Positions 42,061 to 50,898 of a stretch of DNA of 51,062 bases are shown in pieces. The stretch is from JAFGFY01 sp964520425. Its GTDB lineage: Bacteria > Desulfobacterota > DSM-4660 > Desulfatiglandales > HGW-15. The position numbers and the translations under genes are program-made. Each line of letters begins with the position of its first letter. Position 1 is the first letter of the stretch. The notes under the pieces are model-generated. The model was not told where the DNA came from and ran no database searches. It was given only the letters and a program-made list of their open reading frames with translations. The DNA is taken from assembly GCA_964520425.1 (NCBI GenBank), contig CAZFMX010000014.1, forward strand, positions 1 through 51,062, in the 5' to 3' direction.

Positions 42061-42174
42061 GTCATTCCGGACGAACGGAGCGAAGTGAGATCCGGAATCC
42101 AGGAAAAGGGAATCATCTCAAAGAGTTCTGGATTCCGGCTCGCACCTCGCTACACGGGGCTTGGCCGGAATGAC
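42061..42174. repeat. P3 palindrome before the ABC ATPase
   Basis: Ends GTCATTCCGG (42061-42070) and CCGGAATGAC (42165-42174) pair perfectly; an inner pair ATCCGGAATCCAG / CTGGATTCCGG strengthens the structure. It fills most of the adaptor-ATPase gap (42000-42206) inside an otherwise compact operon and may attenuate or process the transcript. Similar GGAATGAC palindromes are common dispersed repeats in proteobacteria. Confidence 0.8.
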
Positions 42175-42206
42175 GAATTGTGACACAACCTCTTTCAGTA
42201 TTCGCG

Positions 42207-43991
42207 ATGATGTCCCAACCTCACATAGAATCATCACCCCGGGAAGATGTGGTGCTGTCGGTTCGAAACCTTGAGAAGGATTTCACCGCGAAAAACAAAC
42301 CACCCACCCCAGCCCTTCGGAGAGTGTCTCTGGATGCCTTAGCCGGCCGGGTCACCGGACTTGTCGGCGCCGATGGAGCCGGAAAAACCACTCTGATTCG
42401 CATCGCCGCAGGTCTTCTGGTGCCCACCAGCGGCACTGTGACCGTGCTGGGCCTCGATTCAGTTACCAACAGTATTGAGATTCAAAGCCGAGTGGGGTAT
42501 ATGCCCCAGAAGTTCGGCTTGTATCAGGAATTATCCGTTTCCGAAAACATGGATCTCTACGCAGATCTTCAGGGAGTTCCTACCTCCCAGCGACCGGAAC
42601 GATACCAGCGGCTGCTGGAGATGACCGGCCTTACACCCTATACCCGGCGAAGGGCAGGGGCCCTTTCCGGCGGCATGAAACAGAAGCTGGGTCTTGTCTG
42701 CGCGCTCATCAAATCCCCACGCATGCTTCTTCTCGACGAACCCACCGTGGGAGTGGATCCCGTCTCCCGACGGGAACTTTGGAAAATTGTTTACGAACTG
42801 GTATTTACGGACGGCATCGGAGTCCTAATCTCTACCGCCTATCTGGATGAAGCAGAGCGGTGCGGCTATGTGGTGGTGTTGCATGAAGGAACGATTCTGG
42901 CGGAAGGAACACCCGAGGGATTCAAGAAAAAGATGGGACGAAACGTCGCGTTGGTGACGCCCGCACCAACCACAAAATCCCGGCAGATATACACCCTCCT
43001 TGCGGGGAAACCAGGCGTTATGGATGCTACCATCCACTCCGGTCGGGTGCGGGTGGTTGCAGACGGCGATGGAGCCGAGATCGCGTCCAAGAGACTGCCC
43101 GCCGGGATCGCCGGAAGCATTGAATCCGCTTCCCCGAGCTTTGAAGACGCCTTCATGGCCCTGGTCCCCAGAAAGGAGCATCAGTTTCAAATCAGTAACC
43201 CCGAAACCTCCACTGAAAAGCCCAATCAATATGGGGAGGAGGTGGTGGAGACCAGGGCCCTTCAAAAGTTCTTCGGTGATTTTGAAGCGGTGAAAAACCT
43301 TACGTTTGAAGTGCGACGTGGAGAGATTTTCGGACTGCTGGGACCCAACGGCGCTGGGAAAAGCACCGTTTTTCGCATGCTCTGCGGACTTTTACCTGCG
43401 AGTTCCGGAGAGATCCGCGTGGCTGGCCGTAACCTGCGGAGGTCTCGTGCGAAGGCCCGCTCCCGCCTCGGATATATGGCCCAGCAGTTTTCACTGTACG
43501 GTCAGCTTACGGTCCTGGAGAATTTGAGATTCTTCGGAAAGGCCTATGGCTTAGGCGGCACCCGTCTGAAGCAGCGCGAGGACTGGGCCTTTGAGGAGTT
43601 CGGCTTGGGTACCTGGCAGGACCAGGCTGCCGGAGCGCTTCCCGGAGGCTACAAGCAGCGGCTCGCCATGGCCGTCGCCCTGCTGCACGAGCCGCAAATT
43701 CTCTTCCTGGATGAGCCGACGAGTGGAGTCGACCCCTTTGCCAGACGCGAATTCTGGCTTCGAATCAACGGGTTTGCCCAGCAGGGAGTCACAGTCATAG
43801 TGACCACTCACTTCATGGAAGAGGCCGAATACTGTGACCGGATGCTTATCATGAGCCAAGGTGATACCCTAGCCATGGGAAAGCCGGCAGAGATTCGAGC
43901 GTTAGCGCGTACGCAAGAAAACCAGGATCCAACCATCGAGGATGCGTTTGTCGCTCTAGCGGAAAGGACGGCGGTGACAAGTGACCAGTGA
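42207..43991 (+). CDS. Duplicated ABC transporter ATPase, YbhF-like
   Basis: About 594 residues with two fused nucleotide-binding domains. Domain 1 (about 25-240) has Walker A GADGAGKT, signature LSGGMKQKL and Walker B MLLLDEPTVGVD. Domain 2 (about 335-560) has GPNGAGKS, signature LPGGYKQRL (Ser replaced by Pro) and ILFLDEPTSGVD. It powers export of drugs or other compounds with the permeases downstream. ATG 42207 is preferred; GTG 42180 lies at the edge of the P3 palindrome. Neither has a strong ribosome site. The next frame may begin inside this gene at GTG 43981. Confidence 0.92.
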   Translation: MMSQPHIESSPREDVVLSVRNLEKDFTAKNKPPTPALRRVSLDALAGRVTGLVGADGAGKTTLIRIAAGLLVPTSGTVTVLGLDSVTNSIEIQSRVGYMPQKFGLYQELSVSENMDLYADLQGVPTSQRPERYQRLLEMTGLTPYTRRRAGALSGGMKQKLGLVCALIKSPRMLLLDEPTVGVDPVSRRELWKIVYELVFTDGIGVLISTAYLDEAERCGYVVVLHEGTILAEGTPEGFKKKMGRNVALVTPAPTTKSRQIYTLLAGKPGVMDATIHSGRVRVVADGDGAEIASKRLPAGIAGSIESASPSFEDAFMALVPRKEHQFQISNPETSTEKPNQYGEEVVETRALQKFFGDFEAVKNLTFEVRRGEIFGLLGPNGAGKSTVFRMLCGLLPASSGEIRVAGRNLRRSRAKARSRLGYMAQQFSLYGQLTVLENLRFFGKAYGLGGTRLKQREDWAFEEFGLGTWQDQAAGALPGGYKQRLAMAVALLHEPQILFLDEPTSGVDPFARREFWLRINGFAQQGVTVIVTTHFMEEAEYCDRMLIMSQGDTLAMGKPAEIRALARTQENQDPTIEDAFVALAERTAVTSDQ

Positions 43992-44010
43992 TCATTTACA
44001 AGAAGCCAAA

Positions 44011-45150
44011 ATGATACGAACAAGGCTTTTTCTGATGCGCATGCAAGGGATTCTGCGGAAAGAAATGCTTCAAATTTTGCGGGATCCCAGCAGTATCGCC
44101 CTGGCGATTGTGCTTCCCATCGCTCTTCTTTTTATCTTCGGATATGGGGTAACCCTGGATGCTGAAAACGTACCTATCGGTATCGTAAACGGCGATGCCG
44201 GTTCCGCGGCACGGGACCTTGCAGCAAGATTCGATCTCTCCCCCAACTTTAAGGTCGTGCGGCCGGCATCCATGCCCGAGGCCATGAAGATGCTCGATGA
44301 AAGGCGGATCGACGGGATTGTTCAAATCCAGAACGATTTTTCCTCGCGTATTTTAGGCGGCAGTGGAATGGCGCCGGTTCAGGTGGTGCTAAACGGCGTC
44401 GACGCCAACCGAGCCCGGCTGATCCAGGGCTATGTGGGGGGTGTAGTTGAAAAATGGACAATGCTGCGCCGGGCTCGTGGGGAAGTAGCGACCGTCCCTC
44501 CCGTCAGCATTGCCGGTCGAATCTGGTTTAACGAGTCGGCCGAGAGCCGAAATTTCATAGTACCGGGGCTCATCACCCTGATTATGACCCTCATCGGTAT
44601 TCTTCTCACCGCGCTGGTGGTGGCCCGGGAGTGGGAGCGGGGCACTATGGAAGCCCTGCTTGTCACCCCTCTGCGCCGGATCGATCTTCTACTGGGCAAG
44701 GTACTCCCCTATTACCTACTCGGCATGATCGGCATGGCTCTCTCGGTGGGGGCGGCGGTCTCTGTGTTTGAGGTGCCTTTCCGGGGATCCATTTTCGTAC
44801 TTTTATTTTTAAGCTCCCTCTTCATGCTGGCATGCCTGGGCTTTGGTCTGTTTCTGTCGGCGACCATTCGTAACCAGTTCGTGGCGGCCCAGTTCTCCGT
44901 GGTGGCGGGCTTTCTGCCGGCACTCTTTCTTTCCGGACTTCTGTTTGATCTGGAGAGTACACCCCTGCCCATTCAGGTGATCAGCTACATCGTTCCGGCC
45001 AGGTATTTTGTAGACATCGGCCACACTCTTTTCATGGCTGGAGACATCTGGCCGGTGTTGTTCCCCAACGCCCTGGTGTTAGCCCTCATGGCATTTGTAT
45101 TCATCAGCCTGGCGTTCCGCAAATTGAACAAACGTCTGGAGGCCTCATGA
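44011..45150 (+). CDS. ABC-2 type permease, YbhS-like
   Basis: About 379 residues, with one helix near the N-terminus (IALAIVLPIALLFIFGYGVTL) then a large periplasmic domain and five helices from about 185 (NFIVPGLITLIMTLIGILLTALVVAREWERGTMEALLV in outline). The pattern RKEMLQILRDPSSIA opens ABC-2 exporters of this class. ATG 44011 matches the family's usual N-terminus; GTG 43981 overlaps the ATPase gene. Its stop overlaps the next ATG. Confidence 0.9.
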   Translation: MIRTRLFLMRMQGILRKEMLQILRDPSSIALAIVLPIALLFIFGYGVTLDAENVPIGIVNGDAGSAARDLAARFDLSPNFKVVRPASMPEAMKMLDERRIDGIVQIQNDFSSRILGGSGMAPVQVVLNGVDANRARLIQGYVGGVVEKWTMLRRARGEVATVPPVSIAGRIWFNESAESRNFIVPGLITLIMTLIGILLTALVVAREWERGTMEALLVTPLRRIDLLLGKVLPYYLLGMIGMALSVGAAVSVFEVPFRGSIFVLLFLSSLFMLACLGFGLFLSATIRNQFVAAQFSVVAGFLPALFLSGLLFDLESTPLPIQVISYIVPARYFVDIGHTLFMAGDIWPVLFPNALVLALMAFVFISLAFRKLNKRLEAS

Positions 45151-46268
45151 AACCGCTTCGCCGCATTCTGGCACTCATGGTCAAGGAGTTTGCTTTGATC
45201 CTGAAAGACCCTAAGAGTCGCATAATCGTGGTGGGTCCGCCACTGATCCAGTTTTTCGTATTCGGCTACGCGGCCACCTACGATCTCAATCATGTACGCT
45301 ATGCAGTCCTGGACGAATCCCGAGGCACCCTATCCCGCCAACTCCTGGCCCGAGTGGAAGGCTCCGGGAACTTTGAACTGACCCGGAATCTTCTCTCTGA
45401 AAAGGAAATCGATGGGGTGATCAGCCTGGAAAAGGCACGTATCGTGGTCCATTTCGGGCAGGAATTCGACCGTAACCTTCAGAGCGGTATCCCCGCCACC
45501 ATCCAGGTGATCGCGGACGGACGGAATCCCAATGTGGCCCTTGTAGCCCTGGGTTATTTACGAAACATTGTGGAGCAATACAATCGGGACCTGGCGGCCC
45601 TGGGCTTGGTGAATGGCAACGGCGCCGGCCTTCAGATAGTGGATCGGGCCTGGTTCAACGACAACCTTCAAAGCCGTTGGTTCATGGTCTCGGCCCTGGG
45701 GGGGGTGATTTCCATGGTGGTGGTGATGCTCCTCACCAGCTTGTCGGTGGCTCGGGAGCGGGAATTCGGCACCTTCGACCAGCTGTTGGTGGCTCCCTTC
45801 ACCCCCGGTGAGATCCTCATCGGGAAAAGCCTTCCCGGTATGCTCTTTGGGTTTATGAACGCCCTGATTTTCTCTGCCGGGGCCGTCTGGTGGTTCGGCG
45901 TTCCCTTCCGGGGAACCTTGTCCGCCCTGGTGCTGGCCCTGCTGTGCTTCATCATCACCATGGTGGGTATAGGACTGCTGGTCTCCTCCCTTTCTATGAC
46001 CATGCAACAGGGACTTCTGGGCGCCTTTGTCATCATGATGCCTTCGGTCATTCTCTCGGGACTGGCTACCCCCATCGAAAACATGCCCCACTGGCTTCAG
46101 GTGGTCGACTGCGCTAATCCTGTCCGGTACATCATCGTTGCTCTGAGAGAGATTTTTCTTCAGGGGGCCGATGTAGGGATGATCTGGCCTCAGATCTGGC
46201 CGCTTCTCATCATGGCCTGCTTCACCCTGCCTTCGGCCGCTTGGCTCTTTAGGCACCGGGCGCAATAA
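45147..46268 (+). CDS. ABC-2 type permease, YbhR-like
   Basis: 373 residues, homologous to the preceding permease: EFALILKDPKSRIIVVG, FVFGYAATYDL, a periplasmic domain, then SMVVVMLLTSLSVARERE and FGTFDQLLVAPFTPGEIL, LIFSAGAVWWFGVPFRG and three last helices. The two permeases probably form a heterodimer. It overlaps the previous gene by 4 nt (ATGA). No classical terminator follows; the 194 nt after the stop holds a short segment (46350-46400) that may be a decayed P2 element on the minus strand. Confidence 0.9.
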   Translation: MKPLRRILALMVKEFALILKDPKSRIIVVGPPLIQFFVFGYAATYDLNHVRYAVLDESRGTLSRQLLARVEGSGNFELTRNLLSEKEIDGVISLEKARIVVHFGQEFDRNLQSGIPATIQVIADGRNPNVALVALGYLRNIVEQYNRDLAALGLVNGNGAGLQIVDRAWFNDNLQSRWFMVSALGGVISMVVVMLLTSLSVAREREFGTFDQLLVAPFTPGEILIGKSLPGMLFGFMNALIFSAGAVWWFGVPFRGTLSALVLALLCFIITMVGIGLLVSSLSMTMQQGLLGAFVIMMPSVILSGLATPIENMPHWLQVVDCANPVRYIIVALREIFLQGADVGMIWPQIWPLLIMACFTLPSAAWLFRHRAQ

Positions 46269-46462
46269 GTAGGACACCGGAATAACTGGATTCGTCACAA
46301 ATCAGCAACGGGACGGTTAAGTAGAAGACTTAAAATGCAAGGCTTGCGAGTCTTGAGAAATGAGGCGTGCTAATAGTACGTCGTAATGACGAAAGACGAA
46401 GCGTAACACAGCTCATCGGCTCTGCTCAGAGCCATGAGCCTCTCTAACAGCAGTTTGACTTT

Positions 46463-46831
46463 TTACTTGACCGTCAGAGTTACTTCGCTCTCGTGCATGA
46501 CCTCTTTGAATCTCCTAGCATCCCCGATGACCCTCCCGATGATGTTTACCGCGCTGGCCGGAACTATCCTGCCGGGTTCGCTCATGGGCGTTTGCCCGAA
46601 GAAGATACAGAAGGCCTTTCCTGTGGGCCAGTAGCCCAGGTCTCCCAACTCCACCTCTTCCCGGGCCGTATCGTCCAACTCGGCGTCTACCGGGATGGTG
46701 AAATAGATCTCATCCCCCCAGGTATTGAAAGAGGCCGTGATGGGCAGGGCCTCCGCCACTTTCCTGGCCGTAGGGGAGTCGTTCAATTCCGCTTCAATGG
46801 ATAGAGTGCTGATTCGGATTTTGATTTTCAT
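46463..46831 (-). CDS. Cyclophilin-like-fold protein (TM1367 type)
   Basis: About 122 residues. The pattern IEAELNDSPTARKVAEALP, then WGDEIYFTIPVD, LGDLGYWPTGKAFCIFFGQT and PASAVNIIGRVIGD matches small cyclophilin-like proteins of the TM1367 group, which lack proven prolyl isomerase activity. It is cytoplasmic with no signal. ATG 46831 has GAGG 9 nt upstream; a TTG at 46846 is unlikely. der lies upstream on the same strand. Confidence 0.85.
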   Translation of the reverse strand: MKIKIRISTLSIEAELNDSPTARKVAEALPITASFNTWGDEIYFTIPVDAELDDTAREEVELGDLGYWPTGKAFCIFFGQTPMSEPGRIVPASAVNIIGRVIGDARRFKEVMHESEVTLTVK

Positions 46832-46909
46832 GTAGGAATACCTCAAAAACTAGGATTTTCAAGTAGGGGAGAGGAGCAGCCAAACGGACTCAATGAGCTC
46901 AAAATCCCC

Positions 46910-48220
46910 TCATTTTTTCCTGAACTTCAATCTGATGGGTATGTGGTTGAGTTCAAAGTGTTCCCTCAATTGATTGAGCATGAACCGCTTGTAGGAAAAA
47001 TGGATTTTGTCGGGTCTGTTTGCAAATACCACAAAGGTGGGGGGCCTGACACGGGTCTGGGTGGCATAGAAGAACTTGAGACGCCCTGATCCGCTTCCAG
47101 CCGGAGGCTTCTTTTGGGTCATCTCTTCCAGGGCCTTGTTAATCTCTGCCGTACTGATTTTTTTGTCGAACTCCCTGTGGACCAGGTTGATCTCTTCAAA
47201 GAGTTTTTTCACCCTCTCACCTGTCAGGGCTGAAAGGTTGATCCTTGGGGCAAAAGAAATGAAATTCAATTGTCGCTCCACAGCATTATTCAGGTGTTTA
47301 ATCTTATCCGGATCTTTCTTTACAAGATCCCATTTATTGACCCCCAGGACAATGGCACGGCCCCGCTCGAACGCATGACCGCAGATTCGGGCATCCTGTT
47401 CCGCGATCCCCGCATCCGCGTCCAGAAGAACCACGGCCACATGACATCGTTCAATGCTTCTCAAGGCCTTGATCATGGAAAACTTTTCGATCTTTTCTTT
47501 GACCCGAGCCTTCCTCCGGATGCCTGCCGTGTCAATCAACATATACTCCTTTCCTCGCCAACTGAAGAGAGTATCCACAGAATCCCTTGTAGTCCCCGGA
47601 ATTTCACTGACCAGCAGTCGTTCAAAACCAAGGATTCGGTTTATGAGAGATGATTTGCCCGCATTAGGCCTTCCCAGGACAGCCACCCTGATGCGAGTCT
47701 TATCGTCTTCCATACCGGTATCCTGTTTTGGAAGATCAGAGATCACCTCATCCATGAGAGACTTCAGACCAAAGCCATGCTCCGCGGACAAAGGAAAGAC
47801 CTCTTTCCAACCCAGGGTGTAGAATTCATGGATGAGATGCTCATGTTCCGGACCGTCGATCTTATTAGCCGCTATAAAGACCGATTTTTCAGAGCGGCGA
47901 AGGAGCTTAGCAACGGTTTCGTCCCCAGACATCAATCCCTGACGGCCGTCCACCATGAAGATAATCCGGTCAGCCTCCTCTATGGCTGTTTCCACCTGTT
48001 TCGTCACTTGCTTTAAGAGAGGCTCATGATCAGAGTCGTCAAATCCACCGGTGTCGATGAGGGCTAATGGTGTATCTTCCCAATGAATGTAGGCGTAAAG
48101 GCGATCCCTTGTAACGCCGGGCTCATCGTCTACAAGGGCATCCCTTGATCGGGAGAGACGATTAAAAAGGGTGGACTTACCCACATTGGGGCGTCCTACT
48201 ATAGCGATGATGGAAGACAT
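46910..48220 (-). CDS. der: Ribosome-assembly GTPase Der (EngA)
   Basis: Double GTPase needed for 50S subunit maturation, 436 residues. G domain 1: GRPNVGKSTLFNRL, DEPGVTRD, LIDTGGF, ANKIDG. G domain 2 (from about 178): GRPNAGKSSLINRI, PGTTRDSVD, LIDTAGI, GVNKWDL. The C-terminal KH-like domain follows (LKFFYATQTRVRPPTFVVF and RFMLNQLREHFEL). All nucleotide-binding motifs are intact. Confidence 0.97.
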   Translation of the reverse strand: MSSIIAIVGRPNVGKSTLFNRLSRSRDALVDDEPGVTRDRLYAYIHWEDTPLALIDTGGFDDSDHEPLLKQVTKQVETAIEEADRIIFMVDGRQGLMSGDETVAKLLRRSEKSVFIAANKIDGPEHEHLIHEFYTLGWKEVFPLSAEHGFGLKSLMDEVISDLPKQDTGMEDDKTRIRVAVLGRPNAGKSSLINRILGFERLLVSEIPGTTRDSVDTLFSWRGKEYMLIDTAGIRRKARVKEKIEKFSMIKALRSIERCHVAVVLLDADAGIAEQDARICGHAFERGRAIVLGVNKWDLVKKDPDKIKHLNNAVERQLNFISFAPRINLSALTGERVKKLFEEINLVHREFDKKISTAEINKALEEMTQKKPPAGSGSGRLKFFYATQTRVRPPTFVVFANRPDKIHFSYKRFMLNQLREHFELNHIPIRLKFRKK

Positions 48221-48536
48221 AGTCCGTTAGAAGAATGAAAGAAATTCTTTCGCAAAATATCTGCATGAAAGCCTTGTGAGAACAACAATAGAAACTAACC
48301 TACGTCCTTGATAGATGTCTACTCTTAAATATCAATTTCATTACACCTTCGCACTGGAATCCTCGAACCCTCGAATCCTGGAATCCTCAGTGTAGGTTTT
48401 TCATCAATCCCAAAACTCCTTGATTTTATGAAGTAGTTCAGTTTTTCTGGGATGACCCCTTTTAATCCTTGACTGGAGATATGAATCTGGTTAGGTTGCT
48501 CTCAAGTAAATCGTCTCTGCGGAGGCATGGATAGAA
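48221..48536. other. Divergent der-pyrG intergenic region
   Basis: No gene. A short repeat cluster at 48352-48393 has CACTGGAATCC, CTCGAACC, CTCGAATCC, TGGAATCC and CTCAGTG, so direct repeats of GAATCC/CGAACC lie inside an inverted CACTG/CAGTG pair. Promoters for both genes must lie here, but I cannot place them with confidence. Confidence 0.45.
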
Positions 48537-50117
48537 ATGCCCACCAAATACATCATTGTCACTGGCGGCGTCTTGTCAGGATTAGGAAAGGGGATAGCTG
48601 TCGCCTCCATCGGACGCCTTCTCTCATCAAAACTCAAAATCATCCCTATCAAATGCGACGGATATCTCAATGTGGATCCCGGGACCATGAATCCCTTTGA
48701 ACACGGCGAGGTCTTTGTGCTGGACGACGGGGCTGAAGTGGATATGGACTTCGGACACTATGAGCGATACCTGAATGTCAACTGCAAGATGAACTGGAAC
48801 TTGACCATGGGTAAGGTCTTTGACATGGTCAGGCAGAAGGAGAGACGGGGAGATTATCTGGGAAAGACAGTCCAGTATATTCCTCACGTGACGGATATGA
48901 TCAAGGATCATATCTTTAATGTGGCCAAAGAGGAGTCTGCCGATCTGGTGACCGTAGAGATCGGCGGTACTGTCGGGGACATTGAGAATGAACTCTTTCT
49001 CGAGTCTATGAGGCAGATGAGGGAAGACGTGGGGAGAGAAAACATCGTTTATGTACATCTGACCTATGTCCCCATACCTTATGGCGTTAATGAGCAGAAA
49101 TCAAAACCCACGCAGCAGAGCGTCAACCTCCTGAAGCAGAGGGGTATTTTCCCGGATATCATCATCGGCCGGTGTTCGGAACTCTTGACCCCGGCTATAA
49201 AGAGTAAGATTTCGAATTTCTGTGATGTAGATCCCGAAGCCGTTATTACAGGCCTCGACGTAGATGATATTTATGAAATCCCTCTTATTTTTGAAGAAGA
49301 AGGCCTCGCAGGGATTCTGCATAAAAAACTCAACATCTATAGTCCTCCTAAGCTGCGGAAATGGAAGGAGTTTGTGGAGAACATGCGGAATCCCGAGAAA
49401 GAGATCACTGTGGCCATGTGCGGGAAGTACACTCAATTAGAGGATTCCTATGCATCTATTGTTGAATCCTTCAACCACTGCTCTGCCCATCTGGGATGCA
49501 AGATCAATCTGGAATGGATTGAGACCACCGATGTCGATGATACCTCCTTTATGGATAGGGTGGATGGCGTTGTGGTACCGGGCGGATTCGGGCACAGAGG
49601 TAGTGAGGGCAAGATCGAGGTCATTCGCTTGGCCAGGGAGCGGAACATTCCTTTTTTGGGCCTTTGCCTGGGTCTTCATATGGCTGTCGTCGAATTCGCC
49701 AGACATGTGTGTGGTCTGGAGGGGGCAAACTCCACGGAAATGGATACCGAAACACCCTATCCGGTGATTGACATTCTCCCCGAACAGAAGGAAATCAAGA
49801 CCAAGGGCGGAACCATGAGGCTTGGGGCATACACTGCTCTCCTTCAGAAAGGGACTCTTGTTCAATCCCTTTACAAATCTGCCGAGGCCTCGGAAAGACA
49901 CCGGCACCGATACGAAGTAAATCCGGACTATCACCAGTTACTCACTGAGAAAGGAATGGTCTTTTCAGGCTGTTCCGAGGATGGAAGACTGGTGGAATTT
50001 ATCGAATTGCCGGATCATAAGTTTTTTGCCGCAACCCAGGCACATCCGGAGTTGAAATCCAGGATGGAATTCCCATCACCTCTCTTTTATGGGTTTGTAA
50101 AGGCTTGCCTAACCTAG
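48537..50117 (+). CDS. pyrG: CTP synthase
   Basis: Makes CTP from UTP, ATP and glutamine. 526 residues. The synthetase half starts KYIIVTGGVLSGLGKGIAVA, then KCDGYLNVDPGTMNPFEHGE, DFGHYERYL and VEIGGTVGDIE. The glutaminase half has GVVVPGGFGHRG, the nucleophile Cys377 in GLCLGLHM, and the His/Glu pair in QAHPELKSR. It is complete. GGAGG stands about 12 nt before the ATG. The TAG stop (50115-50117) overlaps the first bases of a P2 element. Confidence 0.97.
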   Translation: MPTKYIIVTGGVLSGLGKGIAVASIGRLLSSKLKIIPIKCDGYLNVDPGTMNPFEHGEVFVLDDGAEVDMDFGHYERYLNVNCKMNWNLTMGKVFDMVRQKERRGDYLGKTVQYIPHVTDMIKDHIFNVAKEESADLVTVEIGGTVGDIENELFLESMRQMREDVGRENIVYVHLTYVPIPYGVNEQKSKPTQQSVNLLKQRGIFPDIIIGRCSELLTPAIKSKISNFCDVDPEAVITGLDVDDIYEIPLIFEEEGLAGILHKKLNIYSPPKLRKWKEFVENMRNPEKEITVAMCGKYTQLEDSYASIVESFNHCSAHLGCKINLEWIETTDVDDTSFMDRVDGVVVPGGFGHRGSEGKIEVIRLARERNIPFLGLCLGLHMAVVEFARHVCGLEGANSTEMDTETPYPVIDILPEQKEIKTKGGTMRLGAYTALLQKGTLVQSLYKSAEASERHRHRYEVNPDYHQLLTEKGMVFSGCSEDGRLVEFIELPDHKFFAATQAHPELKSRMEFPSPLFYGFVKACLT

Positions 50118-50259
50118 TTTCTATTCAGAAATGGCTCTTTTTCGCAATCCCTGTGTCAATCTTCAGAGTTAGTTGTACGGTGTACCACGTGTACGCCTCC
50201 TCCAAACTCTTTGATTTCCTTGGCCTCGCGGAAAATTTCTCATTTCTGAATTGGAAACT
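50116..50259 (+). repeat. P2 palindromic element, copy 6 (pyrG stop)
   Basis: End arms AGTTTCTATTCAGAAATG (50116-50133) and CATTTCTGAATTGGAAACT (50241-50259) pair; the first two bases are part of the pyrG TAG. Inside are CTTTTTCGCAATCCCTGTG and a GTAC-containing middle like copy 4. From 50260 to 50441 I see only a small hairpin GAGGT-TTGTAT-ACCTC near 50345 and no gene. Confidence 0.8.
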
Positions 50260-50441
50260 TTCCCGTATCTATATTCTGTTTTTTGGATGGGCACTAGTCT
50301 AAGACCATTGATCTCGAACACTGGCACAGCACTACGGGTAGAGAGGTTTGTATACCTCCGCTGCCCACATAGGACAACGGTAGACAAGAATCTTTGGGAG
50401 ACTGTGACCTAAAAATGAAGTACGACAATCAGGTTCAAGAT

Positions 50442-50637
50442 GAGACCTTTGAAAAAGAATCAATTTTGTTCAAGGTTAAGGAAGGCGAGAATTCTAACCC
50501 TCCCGATTTTCATCGGGACAGCCAGGAATACCCGTAGTATTTCGAGGATTAGAATTTGAGTCTGACGCCGCTTGTCCCGCCATAGCCTTGGCGACGGCGG
50601 AAGATTGGGCTAAAGGGGGCGTTTTTCAAAGGTCTCA
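50442..50637 (-). repeat. P2 palindromic element, copy 7 (EF-Tu-like gene stop)
   Basis: Plus-strand ends GAGACCTTTGAAAAA (50442-50456) and TTTTTCAAAGGTCTC (50622-50636) pair perfectly. On the minus strand the order is GCCCAATCTT, the optional CCGTCGCC/GGCGGG hairpin, CGTCAG, AATACT/GTATT and TCCCGAT-GAAA-ATCGGGA, as in copy 1. The TGA of the neighbouring gene (50635-50637) lies in the end arm. Confidence 0.88.
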
Positions 50638-50898
50638 AGATGCTTCCGTGATTTTATAGATCAGATCGTTTTCTCGAACCCTTTCTTTAACCTTCACCCC
50701 AATTAGGTCACCCACCTTGGCTTCTTCTATGGATTGATTATCAAGCTCCATACTCCCCACTTTCTCGGTGAAATCAGTGGTATGACCTTTGTATCTCAGC
50801 GTATCTCCCCGCTCTATACTCCCAGCAGTCACTTCAATAGCGGCTACACTGGGTTTGGCGAAAAACTTGACGACTACACCCACCTGTTCTTCCGTCAT
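50635..50898 (-). CDS. EF-Tu domain-2-like single-domain protein
   Basis: About 87 residues with the beta-barrel pattern of translation-factor domain 2 (VGVVVKFFAKPSVAAIEVTA, GDTLRYKGHTTDF, AKVGDLIGVKVKERVRENDL), but no GTPase domain. Small stand-alone proteins of this kind are sometimes annotated as translation elongation factor-like; the role is unknown. ATG 50898 has GGAGGG at perfect spacing. Frames upstream of it lack a ribosome site. Confidence 0.8.
   Translation of the reverse strand: MTEEQVGVVVKFFAKPSVAAIEVTAGSIERGDTLRYKGHTTDFTEKVGSMELDNQSIEEAKVGDLIGVKVKERVRENDLIYKITEAS

Noticed and set aside
48352..48393. CRISPR-like short repeats before pyrG
   Set aside because: Repeats are 7-9 bp with no regular spacers and no cas genes.
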